Shown here one piece after another: positions 17,064 through 26,457 of a stretch of 47,608 bases of DNA. The translations under genes were made by a program, and so were the position numbers. Numbering within the stretch: position 1 is the first letter of the stretch; every line of letters starts with the position of its first letter. Where the stretch lies: the NCBI GenBank assembly GCA_023229505.1, contig JALNZD010000032.1, forward strand, positions 1 to 47,608, read 5' to 3'. The notes below the pieces were generated by a model that saw only the letters and a list, made by a program, of their open reading frames with translations, was not told the DNA's origin and made no database searches. Source of the stretch: Bacteroidales bacterium. Lineage in GTDB: Bacteria; Bacteroidota; Bacteroidia; Bacteroidales; JAGOPY01.

Positions 17064-19538
17064 TTAAAATGAAAATTGGAATGATACAAATATCCGAAAC
17101 TGGTCAACATCCGGACCATCCAGGTGAGAAAGCCTCCAAATCGCATCAATCCTTATAACTTTAAAAATATTTTCAATTGCCACACCAGCTTCAAAATAAG
17201 GTTTATTTAAATCCCCGCTGTTGCTCGGAAATACCGAATAATTCCTGTTCTCTTCAGACATTGTTCCCCATATTGCCCGGCCTGTAACCACCTCCCTCCA
17301 TTTTAGTTTACGCATCAATGGTATCCGGTTTAAAAACCAACCATCAAAATGATGGGTATAATAAAGAGAAGCATATGTATCACTTATAAACTCATAATAA
17401 TTCATCATATTGCCTGCTTCGGAGTAATAAAAGAATGTTTCGTTACCCTCGTGGATTTTTAAAAACGGGTAAGGAAGTTTCCCCCAGATTTTTCCAGTCT
17501 CAAATATATATTTTGACCACCCGATATTTGCCACATTAAACCATTGCTTTATCTTAAACTGCAAGCGGTGATATTCCATATCGCTGCCTGAGAATCCCGG
17601 GATTCCATAACCATATAACACTTCCAGTACCGGGTATTTAGTGCCCAGCGTTATCCGCTCAAATTCTCCATAAATATATTGTTCCCGGAAAGCAAAACGG
17701 GTATAAAGCTGTATTTCATTGGAGACTAATGAATTATCAGTGTACCGGCTGCCATTGTCATGAATAATAAATCCACTATCGATTGCAAACACATCGCGAC
17801 GAATAAACTTAATCGTATTGGAAAAGCCTGTAAACCATTCATGCTCATAAAAAGCCTTGTATTCTCTTACCATGGTCAATTTATTGGCAGGACTTCTCCG
17901 GAAAAAGGAAGCAAAGAAATTATCTTCGCTGAAAGCATTCGGGTCCTGGCCTAACTGTTCCATGTCATATTTAAAGGAAAGCCCAAAACTTCGCCTGGGA
18001 TTCTTACTAACCATATACCTCATCCCCAGGGCATATTTAAAACTTTCATCCTTTGTCCCATAGGCCAAATGCCCCTCCAGTAATAATTTCTTACTGAATT
18101 TATTGCTGGTCCGGCCGCCAATCCTCAACCTGAGTCCTTCAATCGCATTAAAACTAATGAATTTATACAACGGGCCAACTTCAAATCTGCCGGATATCCA
18201 GTATCCTGTGCCTAAGAGGATGACGACTTTTTCATAATATTTATAAGCTGGAACCTTTTTAATCGAATCAACCATTTCATAGATCTGCTGCTCGCTATCC
18301 TCAAGGCTGTCCGGCCTGTTTTGCTCCCACCAGGTTTCATCCCGCTGGTAGGCAGCATTATCGACAATCACATTTGTCGTAGAGGTATAAAACTCATCAG
18401 ATTTTGGCTGATCGAAGACATATTGGCGATAAGTGGTGGTGCGGTGGCTAAAGATCCCGAATGCTTTCAAGGTATTTCCTTCGAACGGATTCATATCGAC
18501 AAGTCGGTAATCACGTGTTAACGCCCAATACTGACCATTGGCTTTTTCATAAGTCTGTGAAATGTAAAAATCATTCACCCAGTTGAAATTAGCATCTGCG
18601 GCTACCCTCATATCAACCTGTTTAACGGCAAATGCCGTATCCTGGATCCATAAAGTGCCGTAAAAAGTAAGCTCCTGTTTTCTTTTTGGCTCAAACCTGA
18701 TCTGGTAACAACTCTTCCCATCAATCAAAACGGTATCTTCCAAAAAATACTCATAAGTTGATAATCCAAAATTCGCAACCGGGCTTACAAAATTCTTATC
18801 GAAGATATTCAGGTAATTGTCATAAATATTAATATTCAGGAATATTCCTCCCAGGTATTGTGTAAGACTCTGATTTTCAATACCTGATATCTGACTGGCT
18901 TTAATCAGCTCACGGGTAGCACGGGGTGATTTCCTGAAATAAAAATCTGAAAGAGCTTCAGTTATGAGGGCAGGCAAATAAACCTTCTGATTCAACTCAT
19001 TGGTATCGAGGTTCTCGAATACAAAATCAATCGGTTTAAAGATTTTTCGATCCTGAATTTTCTTATCCAGGTTATTAATATCGATTTGAAATTTATTGTA
19101 AATCTCACATTGATAATACTGTATCTGATCCGGGTTATTGAGTTCTTTGCTTTTAAATACACGGCGCATCAGCAATTCAATCCATCTTTCCTCCGGTCGT
19201 ACCTGGACCTCAGCCAAAGTAGTACTGGATTCGGTCATCTCAAAGTTAATCACCTGAAATTTTCCCTTAATCACGTGCTTTTTCAGGGTTTGGTAGCCGA
19301 CTGACGAAGCATAAACAGAATCACCCGGTTGGGTTGTATTTAATGAAAAAGCCCCATCCAAATCTGAAGTAACGCCAATAGTCGTCTTTTTAAAGTAGAT
19401 ATTTACAAAGGGTAACGGCTGGCCTGTAACTGCATCGGATACCTTCCCGGTAATCCTTGTTTCCTGAGCTTCAACACCCGTCATAAAGGAGGTAATTGTA
19501 AGGAGCAGCAAGATTATGTGGCGGTATAACCGGATCAT
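17064..19538 (-). CDS. DUF5686 outer-membrane protein with N-terminal carboxypeptidase-regulatory-like domain
   Basis: 824 residues. A signal peptide (about 1-24) is followed by a CarboxypepD_reg-like beta-sandwich (about 27-112; ITGKVSDAVTGQPLPFVNIYFKK, then GAFSLNT). The long DUF5686 region follows, rich in aromatic alternating strands, and ends in VSFQFSF, typical of outer-membrane beta-barrels. The family is widespread in Bacteroidota, often of unknown function. It lies between kdsD (77 bp upstream) and lptB (19 bp downstream), so an envelope or LPS-related role is plausible. The barrel topology is inferred from the strand pattern. Confidence 0.85.
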   Translation of the reverse strand: MIRLYRHIILLLLTITSFMTGVEAQETRITGKVSDAVTGQPLPFVNIYFKKTTIGVTSDLDGAFSLNTTQPGDSVYASSVGYQTLKKHVIKGKFQVINFEMTESSTTLAEVQVRPEERWIELLMRRVFKSKELNNPDQIQYYQCEIYNKFQIDINNLDKKIQDRKIFKPIDFVFENLDTNELNQKVYLPALITEALSDFYFRKSPRATRELIKASQISGIENQSLTQYLGGIFLNINIYDNYLNIFDKNFVSPVANFGLSTYEYFLEDTVLIDGKSCYQIRFEPKRKQELTFYGTLWIQDTAFAVKQVDMRVAADANFNWVNDFYISQTYEKANGQYWALTRDYRLVDMNPFEGNTLKAFGIFSHRTTTYRQYVFDQPKSDEFYTSTTNVIVDNAAYQRDETWWEQNRPDSLEDSEQQIYEMVDSIKKVPAYKYYEKVVILLGTGYWISGRFEVGPLYKFISFNAIEGLRLRIGGRTSNKFSKKLLLEGHLAYGTKDESFKYALGMRYMVSKNPRRSFGLSFKYDMEQLGQDPNAFSEDNFFASFFRRSPANKLTMVREYKAFYEHEWFTGFSNTIKFIRRDVFAIDSGFIIHDNGSRYTDNSLVSNEIQLYTRFAFREQYIYGEFERITLGTKYPVLEVLYGYGIPGFSGSDMEYHRLQFKIKQWFNVANIGWSKYIFETGKIWGKLPYPFLKIHEGNETFFYYSEAGNMMNYYEFISDTYASLYYTHHFDGWFLNRIPLMRKLKWREVVTGRAIWGTMSEENRNYSVFPSNSGDLNKPYFEAGVAIENIFKVIRIDAIWRLSHLDGPDVDQFRIFVSFQFSF

Positions 19539-19615
19539 TTTTTTAGCGATGTATGAGCTTATTCGCTGTATTTAATTGTAATTGTAAAGAGGGAACAAAT
19601 CTGGTTAAAAGTAGT

Positions 19616-20581
19616 TCAAAGTATCCCTTCCTTCAATATATCGTGCAGATGGACAACGCCTACATACTGGTCATTATCGAAAACCGGCAGCTGGGTAATA
19701 TTATATCTTCTCATGATCGTCAATGCTTCCACCACCAGGCTGCCAGCCTGAATGATCTTTGGATTGGCAGTCATGATGTCTTTTGCTGTGATACCGGATA
19801 TATGATCATTCTTTTCCAGCATGCGCCTCAGGTCGCCGTCAGTAATGATACCGATTAGTCTTCCATCGCTCATAACAGCAGTCGCACCTAATCTTTTAGC
19901 AGAAATTTCCATGATCACCTTTCTAATTTCAGCATCCATTTCCACCTTCGGTACTTCGTTATTTATATAGAGGTCTGACACACGGAGGTAGAGCTGTTTA
20001 CCTAAAGCGCCACCGGGGTGCAACCGGGCAAAGTCGCCGGGAGTAAAACCCCTGCATTCCAGCAGTGCAATGGCCAGCGCATCTCCGATGACCATCTGTG
20101 CTGCAGAGCTTGCCGTTGGGGCCAGGTTGTAAGGACAAGCCTCCTTGGGAACCGTGGCATCAATAATATAGTCAGCGGTTCTGGCAAGGTAGGATTCTCT
20201 ATTCCCGACCAAGGCAATCATTTTATTGCCACGTTGCCTTAGTAATGGGATTAAAATCTTGATTTCCGGGGTTTCTCCGCTTTTTGAGAGGCAGATGACA
20301 AGGTCGTCCGCCTGAATTATCCCTAAATCCCCATGAATAGCATCCGCAGCGTGCATAAAAATGGCCGGTGTGCCTGTAGAATTAAGGGTGGAAACAATTT
20401 TATTCGCGATTATGGCGCTCTTTCCAATACCAGTAATAACCACCCTTCCTTTGCTGCTTAAGATCAGCTCAACGACACTCGTAAAATCATCATTAACAGC
20501 CAATTGCAATCCCTTTATGGCGTCCAGTTCGGTCTGAATGGTGTGAAGGGCAATTTGTTTAATTTCTTCCCTGGTTTTCAA
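19616..20581 (-). CDS. kdsD: D-arabinose-5-phosphate isomerase (KpsF/GutQ type), TTG start
   Basis: 321 residues. The SIS sugar-isomerase domain (about 35-170) has GIGKSAIIANKIVSTLNSTG, FMHAADAIHGDLG and LSKSGETPEI. Two CBS domains follow (about 205-320). The family interconverts ribulose-5-phosphate and arabinose-5-phosphate, the first step of Kdo synthesis for LPS. The reading frame has no ATG near the expected start. An in-frame TTG at 20581 gives the usual N-terminus, with an AGGTG about 15 nt upstream, and a stop lies a few codons further up. It heads the kdsD-DUF5686-lptB series and diverges from recQ. Confidence 0.9.
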   Translation of the reverse strand: MKTREEIKQIALHTIQTELDAIKGLQLAVNDDFTSVVELILSSKGRVVITGIGKSAIIANKIVSTLNSTGTPAIFMHAADAIHGDLGIIQADDLVICLSKSGETPEIKILIPLLRQRGNKMIALVGNRESYLARTADYIIDATVPKEACPYNLAPTASSAAQMVIGDALAIALLECRGFTPGDFARLHPGGALGKQLYLRVSDLYINNEVPKVEMDAEIRKVIMEISAKRLGATAVMSDGRLIGIITDGDLRRMLEKNDHISGITAKDIMTANPKIIQAGSLVVEALTIMRRYNITQLPVFDNDQYVGVVHLHDILKEGIL

Positions 20582-20756
20582 AACTATCAGAATTTCACCT
20601 GTTTAATATTGAAAAAATGATAAAAAAAGATTAAAAAATAATTTGCTTGTTTAACTTTTTTCAAAAAATAGTATATTTATAAAAATATAATCAACTATTG
20701 ACAGTTATAGATTTCTCGGATTTACTCACAAAGATATTCAATTTTAGGACGCAAGC

Positions 20757-22955
20757 ATGATTGTCAAGGAAGCAGTATCGATGAAGGAAGTGCTAAAGGA
20801 CGTGTTTGGCTTCGACAACTTTAAAGGCAACCAGGAAGCAATTATCAAAAATCTCCTTTCTAAAAAGGATACGTTTGTCATTATGCCGACAGGTGGTGGA
20901 AAGTCGCTTTGTTACCAACTCCCGGCAATGATGTGTAAAGGGACAGCAATTATTGTATCTCCGCTCATCGCACTTATGAAAAATCAGGTGGATAATCTTC
21001 GGAACTTCGGAACCGAGCATAACCTGGCGCATTTCATGAATTCCTCGCTCAGCAAAGCTGAAATGAAAGAAGTAAGGCAAGACCTGGTTGATGGAAGTAC
21101 AAAGTTACTTTACGTTGCACCGGAATCTCTGACGAAAGATGAGAATGTGGAGTTCCTCCGCAACATTAATATCTCATTTTACGCCATTGATGAAGCACAT
21201 TGCATTTCCGAATGGGGGCATGATTTCAGGCCGGAATACAGGAGGATCAGGCCTATTATCGAAACAATCGGGCAGGATGTTCCCCTGATTGCACTGACAG
21301 CCACGGCCACACCTAAAGTTCAGCAGGATATCATCAAAAATCTCGAAATTCCCCAATCTACTGTCTTCAAATCTTCATTTGACAGGCCAAATCTATATTA
21401 TGAGATCAGGCCAAAGACCGAAACGGTTGTTAAAGATGTCATTAAGTACATCAAGTCGAATTCAGGGAAGTCAGGGATTGTTTATTGCATGAGTCGTAAA
21501 AAGGTCGAAGAGATGGCCGAAAGCCTTGTGGTTAACGGGATTAAAGCTCTCCCCTATCACGCAGGCCTTGAATCGAACACCAGGAAGACGAACCAGGACA
21601 GGTTCCTGATGGAAGATGTGGATGTTATTGTGGCTACGATCGCTTTTGGCATGGGTATCGATAAACCCGATATCCGTTATGTGATTCATTATGATATGCC
21701 CAAGAGCCTGGAAAGTTATTACCAGGAAACCGGGAGGGTAGGCCGTGATGATGGCGAGGGAAACTGCATTGCATTTTATAGTTATGATGATATCCTGAAA
21801 CTGGAAAAGTTTATGAAAGATAAACCTGTCGCCGAACAGGAAATTGCAAAAGAGCTTCTCCAGGAAACTGTTGCCTATGCAGAATCGGCTGTTTGCAGGC
21901 ATAAATTATTATTGCATTATTTTGGTGAAGAATTCCTTAAAGAGAATTGCGGCTCTTGCGATAACTGCCTGCATCCAAAAGCCAAATTTGAAGGGAAAGA
22001 TTTCATTAAACTGGCGATTGAAACGATTCTTGCCGTAAAACAGCAATTTAAGGCCAAGCATATAGTCAATATCATCTTTGGCAAGAATTCTACCACGATA
22101 AAGTCTTATAAACATAATCAACTGGAAGAATTTGGCAAAGGGGCTGATGAAGATGAAAGGTTTTGGAATGCCGTTGTCAGGCAGGCGCTTATCAGCCAGC
22201 TTCTTGTCAAGGACATTGAAAATTACGGTATCCTGAAGGTTAGTAAGGAAGGCCACAAATTCCTTAAAAAACCTTATTCCGTCATGCTCACGCATGATCG
22301 TGATTATGATAATCTTGAAGAAGAAGAAGATATCCTGGAAGGAGCCCATAAAACCAGCACAGCTGACAAAACGCTTTTCACGCTGCTGAAAGACCTGCGC
22401 AAAGAAATATCGCGGAAAGAAAATTTGCCACCATTTGTTATTTTCCAGGATCCGTCTTTGGAAGATATGGCTATTCAATACCCGATAACGTTTGATGAAC
22501 TTCACCAGATTACAGGCGTTGGTGTGGGTAAAGCTCAAAAATATGGCGAACCTTTCCTCGAATTGATCGCGCAATATGTCGAAGAAAACGATATCATCCG
22601 GCCTAACGATATGGTGGTAAAGTCGGTGATAAACAAGTCGGGATTGAAAGTTTACATTATCCATAATATTGACCGGAAATTAGGCCTTGAAGACATTGCA
22701 ACTGCCAAAAATCTTACTATCAGTGAGTTATTGACTGAAATTGAAAGAATAGTTTCTTCCGGCACAAAACTCGATATTAAGTATTATATCGATGAATATG
22801 TTGATGAATACCACCAGGAAGAGATTTTCGAATATTTCCATGAAGCCGATTCAGATTCGGTCGAAGACGCTCTTACTACTTTAGGGGAAGACGAATATAC
22901 GGAAGAAGAGATCAGGCTCATGCGGATTAAATTTATGTCGGAGGTTGGGAACTGA
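20757..22955 (+). CDS. recQ: ATP-dependent DNA helicase RecQ
   Basis: 732 residues, the usual Bacteroidota RecQ length. The helicase core has Walker A MPTGGGKSLCYQLP (about 43-56), DEAHCISEWGHDFRPEY (from 145) and helicase motifs V-VI (IAFGMGIDKPDIRYVIHYDMP, YYQETGRVGRDD). A zinc-binding RecQ-CTD follows (C380, C398, C401, C404), then a winged-helix and an HRDC region and an acidic tail. It unwinds recombination and replication intermediates 3'-5'. The start may be 20757 or the ATG at 20781. Its stop overlaps the DUF4296 start by one base (TGATG), so the two are coupled. Confidence 0.95.
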   Translation: MIVKEAVSMKEVLKDVFGFDNFKGNQEAIIKNLLSKKDTFVIMPTGGGKSLCYQLPAMMCKGTAIIVSPLIALMKNQVDNLRNFGTEHNLAHFMNSSLSKAEMKEVRQDLVDGSTKLLYVAPESLTKDENVEFLRNINISFYAIDEAHCISEWGHDFRPEYRRIRPIIETIGQDVPLIALTATATPKVQQDIIKNLEIPQSTVFKSSFDRPNLYYEIRPKTETVVKDVIKYIKSNSGKSGIVYCMSRKKVEEMAESLVVNGIKALPYHAGLESNTRKTNQDRFLMEDVDVIVATIAFGMGIDKPDIRYVIHYDMPKSLESYYQETGRVGRDDGEGNCIAFYSYDDILKLEKFMKDKPVAEQEIAKELLQETVAYAESAVCRHKLLLHYFGEEFLKENCGSCDNCLHPKAKFEGKDFIKLAIETILAVKQQFKAKHIVNIIFGKNSTTIKSYKHNQLEEFGKGADEDERFWNAVVRQALISQLLVKDIENYGILKVSKEGHKFLKKPYSVMLTHDRDYDNLEEEEDILEGAHKTSTADKTLFTLLKDLRKEISRKENLPPFVIFQDPSLEDMAIQYPITFDELHQITGVGVGKAQKYGEPFLELIAQYVEENDIIRPNDMVVKSVINKSGLKVYIIHNIDRKLGLEDIATAKNLTISELLTEIERIVSSGTKLDIKYYIDEYVDEYHQEEIFEYFHEADSDSVEDALTTLGEDEYTEEEIRLMRIKFMSEVGN

Positions 22956-23314
22956 TGACGAAAATCTTAACCGGGCTTCTCTTTATTTTCGCGCTGGGTT
23001 CCTGTTATCATACCACACCGGATCCTTCTTTTGACATGACGCTGGTAATACCGGCCGACTCCATGGTGACCTTGCTTACTGACCTGCATCTTGCAGATGG
23101 GGTGATCAATACCATCAAGGTCAAGGAGAAATCCCTCCAACACCTTTCTAATGAATATTTTTCAGCCGTTTTGAAAAAACACAAAATTGGTCGGGATACT
23201 TTCGATGAAAGTTTGCATTACTATGCCTACCATACAGAGGAACTTAATAAAATTTATGAAAAGGTGATAGTTAACCTGAGTAAAATTGAGAGCATGGTTC
23301 CTCCGGCTGAATAG
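22955..23314 (+). CDS. DUF4296 lipoprotein
   Basis: 119 residues with a lipoprotein signal (ALGSC, Cys17). The Bacteroidota DUF4296 pattern is visible: IPADSMVTLLTDLHLADGVI, then YFSAVLKKHKIGRDTFDESLHYYAYHTEELNKIYEKVIVNL. It is a helical envelope lipoprotein of unknown function. Its start codon overlaps the recQ stop, so it is probably expressed by translational coupling, although no functional link to RecQ is known to me. Confidence 0.85.
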   Translation: MTKILTGLLFIFALGSCYHTTPDPSFDMTLVIPADSMVTLLTDLHLADGVINTIKVKEKSLQHLSNEYFSAVLKKHKIGRDTFDESLHYYAYHTEELNKIYEKVIVNLSKIESMVPPAE

Positions 23315-23341
23315 AGATGTTCAGGACGTATCTGCTTCGTA

Positions 23342-23749
23342 TTACTTTGAAAACAGAGCATTACAACTGAATTCACTTGGCCCGATGATCAGGGTATAAT
23401 CCCAGGAGATGGTTCCATCGACCTGATAGGTTCCCTTCCCACTCACCGTCCAGCCTTCCCCGATTGTCTGAGAAGATACATGAACGGAATTGGTAACCAC
23501 AAGTCCAACTGCCGGGTCATAACCAGGCCCCGTATTTCCGTAATTATATATAAGTACCTGTGCACTGTTCCCCGGGTCTGCCTGGATTTCTACATTATAA
23601 TTCAACCGCCTGCAGCTTTCATTCACTTTCCAATCGCCAAGGAATTTCGCGACAGGGTCATCCGGATTAACGTTTTCGTCTGTTGGGAGGCAGGCAGGCA
23701 TGATTAATACCAGCATACCCATCATGATAATAATAACTCTGGTTTTCAT
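23342..23749 (-). CDS. Small lipoprotein, possibly lipocalin-like
   Basis: 135 residues with a lipobox signal (LIMPAC, Cys20). FLGDWKVNESCRRLNYNVEI near residues 36-55 and the later alternating strands (VSGKGTYQVDGTISWDYTLI) resemble short lipocalin-like lipoproteins of Bacteroidota. Two or three cysteines may form disulfides. It converges with DUF4296 (27 bp gap) and lies 72 bp downstream of deoC on the same strand. The function is unknown and the fold assignment tentative. Confidence 0.75.
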   Translation of the reverse strand: MKTRVIIIMMGMLVLIMPACLPTDENVNPDDPVAKFLGDWKVNESCRRLNYNVEIQADPGNSAQVLIYNYGNTGPGYDPAVGLVVTNSVHVSSQTIGEGWTVSGKGTYQVDGTISWDYTLIIGPSEFSCNALFSK

Positions 23750-23821
23750 AATTACTTTTTTAAACTTCCAAGGGACTCCATCTCAATTACAAATTTCTGT
23801 TTATCCTTATTATCAATGGTT

Positions 23822-24691
23822 TCAAGTGCTTTTTTGAGAATGAGTCCCGCATAACCTTTTTAAAATTTCCCCTGCAAGGCTGCTGGCCCCGATGCGGAAA
23901 TATTCTTTTTGGAACCATTGTTCGCCCAAGACATTCAATAACAATCCGGAATAGAGAAGGGCCTGTTCCGGTGTTCTGATCCCACCAGCCGGCTTGATCC
24001 CGATTGCTTTACCGGTTTTTTCAAGAAATTCACGGATGGTATCGAGCATCACCAGGAATGCTACCGGAGTTGCACCGATCGAAATCTTACCGGTCGAGGT
24101 CTTGATGAAATCAGCTCCGGCAAGGATGGCTAATTCGCTGGCTTTCCTTACCAGTGAAACCGAAGGCAACTCCCCTGTTTCAAGGATGACTTTCAGGTGG
24201 ATCTGTCCGCAGGTTTCCCGAATAGCCGACAGCTCATCAAAGACCTCTGATTCAAGGCCCTCCAGGAGTTTACCCCTGCTGATCACCGTGTCGATCTCAT
24301 CGGCCCCTTCAGCTATAGCATATCGTATCTCTTCCAGTTTTACATGCAGGCTTGTCTGGCCCGATGGGAATGCACCTGCTACCGACGCAACTAAGATTCC
24401 GGTCCCTTCAAACTCTTGTTTGGCACACCTGACAAACGAGGGATACACACATACAGCGGCAGCATCCGGGAATTCTTTTTTTATTGATGAAAACCTTGCC
24501 TGCCGGCAAAGTTGGATTACTTTTTCTTTTGTATCGGATCCTTCCAGTGTGGTAAGATCTAAAAGACCTAGTAACTTAATAAAAAATCTTTGTTTTTCCA
24601 GTCCGGGTGAAGTAACTGCCGTCATCTCATCAATCCGCTGCTGCAGTAATTCCAGAGTATTATTGTATTCCCCAAAGATATTTCGCATCAT
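23822..24691 (-). CDS. deoC: Deoxyribose-phosphate aldolase
   Basis: 289 residues with a TIM-barrel DeoC core. Markers are VCVYPSFV (about 81-88), VASVAGAFPSGQTSLHVKLEEI, EGADEIDTVI, the Schiff-base Lys197 in ADFIKTSTGK and the second active-site Lys233 in GIKPAGGIRT. It cleaves 2-deoxyribose-5-phosphate to acetaldehyde and glyceraldehyde-3-phosphate in deoxynucleoside catabolism. The ~35-residue N-terminal helical extension is typical of the longer Bacteroidota type. Two adjacent ATGs (24691, 24688) can start it. Acetaldehyde could be a substrate for the aldehyde-oxidising enzymes elsewhere in the window (inference). Confidence 0.93.
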   Translation of the reverse strand: MMRNIFGEYNNTLELLQQRIDEMTAVTSPGLEKQRFFIKLLGLLDLTTLEGSDTKEKVIQLCRQARFSSIKKEFPDAAAVCVYPSFVRCAKQEFEGTGILVASVAGAFPSGQTSLHVKLEEIRYAIAEGADEIDTVISRGKLLEGLESEVFDELSAIRETCGQIHLKVILETGELPSVSLVRKASELAILAGADFIKTSTGKISIGATPVAFLVMLDTIREFLEKTGKAIGIKPAGGIRTPEQALLYSGLLLNVLGEQWFQKEYFRIGASSLAGEILKRLCGTHSQKST

Positions 24692-24848
24692 CCTGCTTTT
24701 CTAACCATGAAGATAACGGAAAAAGCAAATACTTTATTAGGTATAGTCTGATTTATTTCAGACAAAAACGCCAGATTTTAGATATAAATTTACAAAACAT
24801 ACCAGATTTGTGAAGATTACCGTTATTTTGCAATAAATTTATTTTCTG

Positions 24849-25466
24849 ATGCAGCTTAAATTCTTCCCGATATTCTTATGCTTCCTTATTCACTATCTCC
24901 TGCTCCCTGGCAATCTCATTGGACAATCATGGGATTTTATAAAAGAACGTGATGGTATTAAAATATACACCCGCAGTGAAGAAAACACTGCACTGAAATC
25001 TTTTAAAGGTGAGGTAGATCTAAAAACAAACATAGAGAAGATCAGTAATGTCATCGGGAGAATTGAGAGTTTTGACTGGTGGGATGATGACATCAGTGAA
25101 ATCAAGGTATTGGGTTACGAAGAAGAAAAGTATATCAGGTATTACCTGGTTTATGATGTGCAATGGCCTTTCAGCGATCGTGACTTGTGTGTCGAGGCAC
25201 TGATCACCAATGATCCTATAACAGGTAAACGGGTAGTACGCGCAACGCCGCTATATGGAGTTATTCCGGAAAAGCCCGATCTGGTCCGTATAAAAAATTA
25301 TTGGCAACAATGGACTATGCAGCCTGCAGGTAATGGAATGATCCATCTCACCCTGGAAGGGGCTGTTGATCCCGGCGGAATCATTCCAGACTGGTTGATA
25401 AATCTCGTAATCACGGATACTCCCCTGAATATTATGAGGAAAGTCCGGGAGCAGGTAGAAGACTAA
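24849..25466 (+). CDS. Secreted START-domain lipid-binding-like protein
   Basis: 205 residues with a signal peptide (about 1-26). A START/StAR-like domain follows (WDFIKERDGIKIYTRSEENTALKSFKGEV, then WWDDDISEIKVLG, VQWPFSDRDLCVEALI, GMIHLTLEGAVDPGGIIPDWLINLVITDTP). START folds bind a hydrophobic ligand in a helix-grip cavity; the ligand is unknown here. It probably acts in the periplasm. It is monocistronic, with a 122-bp gap before the cytochrome operon. Confidence 0.85.
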   Translation: MQLKFFPIFLCFLIHYLLLPGNLIGQSWDFIKERDGIKIYTRSEENTALKSFKGEVDLKTNIEKISNVIGRIESFDWWDDDISEIKVLGYEEEKYIRYYLVYDVQWPFSDRDLCVEALITNDPITGKRVVRATPLYGVIPEKPDLVRIKNYWQQWTMQPAGNGMIHLTLEGAVDPGGIIPDWLINLVITDTPLNIMRKVREQVED

Positions 25467-25561
25467 TAAAGACAATAATTATCCCTTAAACACATAAACG
25501 TTCTTGTATTTGTGAAATTTAACCCATAAATTCGCAAATGAATCTGAATCGTTTAAAGGAA

Positions 25562-25569
25562 TAGATTTG
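25562..25569 (+). promoter_or_regulatory. Probable -7 element for the multiheme cytochrome operon
   Basis: TAGATTTG matches TAnnTTTG and lies 18 bp before the cytochrome-b-like start codon. The leader would be very short. No clear -33 TTTG is visible at 19-21 bp. Confidence 0.4.
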
Positions 25570-25587
25570 TATAATTCTTGATTTAAC

Positions 25588-26457
25588 ATGTCAAAAGTTG
25601 CCCATATAATATTCATTGCAGTATTAACTGCCATTGTCATCCTGACTCTTATAGCCCTTAGCTACACAGGTTTTTCATACTATAATACCAGCCTGGGAGA
25701 AAGATTTTTCCATATAAATCATACAACACTTAAACCAAGTGGCATTTTTGGTCATGGATTGGGAATTATCGGTTCACTGCTAATACTTATTGGAGTTTTC
25801 ACCTACATAGTCAGAAAAAGGAGCCGATCATTGATGCGCCTGGGAATATTAAAATACTGGCTTGAATTTCATATCTTCTTGTGTACTTTAGGCCCGATAA
25901 TGGTGTTGTTCCACACTGCTTTCAAGTTTGGGGGATTAGTGGCTGTCAGCTTCTGGAGTATGGTTGCCGTCTTCTTAAGCGGAATAGTCGGAAGGTTTAT
26001 CTATATTCAAATTCCGAGATCAATAGAAGGGCGGGAATTAAGCTTAAGCGAAGTTAGGGATATGAAAACTGACATCGGTGATATTATAAATCTTTCGGAT
26101 AGACTCGATGAAGAAAGCTACAATGTTATTGTAGAATCGACCAAAAAAAGGGTTGGTGTTTATCATGAAAATATCGTTGTGCGCTTTTTTAAGAATTATA
26201 GTGAAGATAAAAAGACCTTTCGTAAAGTTAAATCAGTACTCAAAAGAAATAGTCTTACCCAGGCACAATATAAGCAGGTATTGAAACTGGTGAAAAATGA
26301 AATTTCACTCAACAGGAAGATCGATAGGCTCGTTACTATGCAGAATTTGTTTAAATACTGGCATGTTGCACATTTACCTTTTGCCATTGTCATGTTAGTT
26401 ATTATGCTTATCCATGTTGCTGTTACCGTTGTTTTTGGATTCAGATGGATTTTTTAG
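25588..26457 (+). CDS. Di-heme cytochrome b-like membrane protein
   Basis: 289 residues with about five transmembrane helices (about 6-26, 56-75, 92-112, 118-140, 262-284) and a charged loop of ~115 residues between helices 4 and 5. His95 and His109 lie 14 apart in helix 3, and His262 and His276 lie 14 apart in helix 5. This is the classical arrangement of ligands for two stacked b-type hemes. His56 and His259 are additional histidines. I do not recognise a named family. It is the first gene of a five-gene run, overlaps the Fe-S flavoprotein gene by 13 bp, and precedes two multiheme cytochromes. A quinol/quinone-reactive membrane electron carrier is the best reading (inference). Confidence 0.75.
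   Translation: MSKVAHIIFIAVLTAIVILTLIALSYTGFSYYNTSLGERFFHINHTTLKPSGIFGHGLGIIGSLLILIGVFTYIVRKRSRSLMRLGILKYWLEFHIFLCTLGPIMVLFHTAFKFGGLVAVSFWSMVAVFLSGIVGRFIYIQIPRSIEGRELSLSEVRDMKTDIGDIINLSDRLDEESYNVIVESTKKRVGVYHENIVVRFFKNYSEDKKTFRKVKSVLKRNSLTQAQYKQVLKLVKNEISLNRKIDRLVTMQNLFKYWHVAHLPFAIVMLVIMLIHVAVTVVFGFRWIF

Noticed and set aside
23752..23859. Minus-strand frame reading GYAGLILKKALETIDNKDKQ and ending in SLGSLKK just after deoC
   Set aside because: It looks protein-like, but a stop directly precedes it and there is no early start codon; too short to call a gene remnant.
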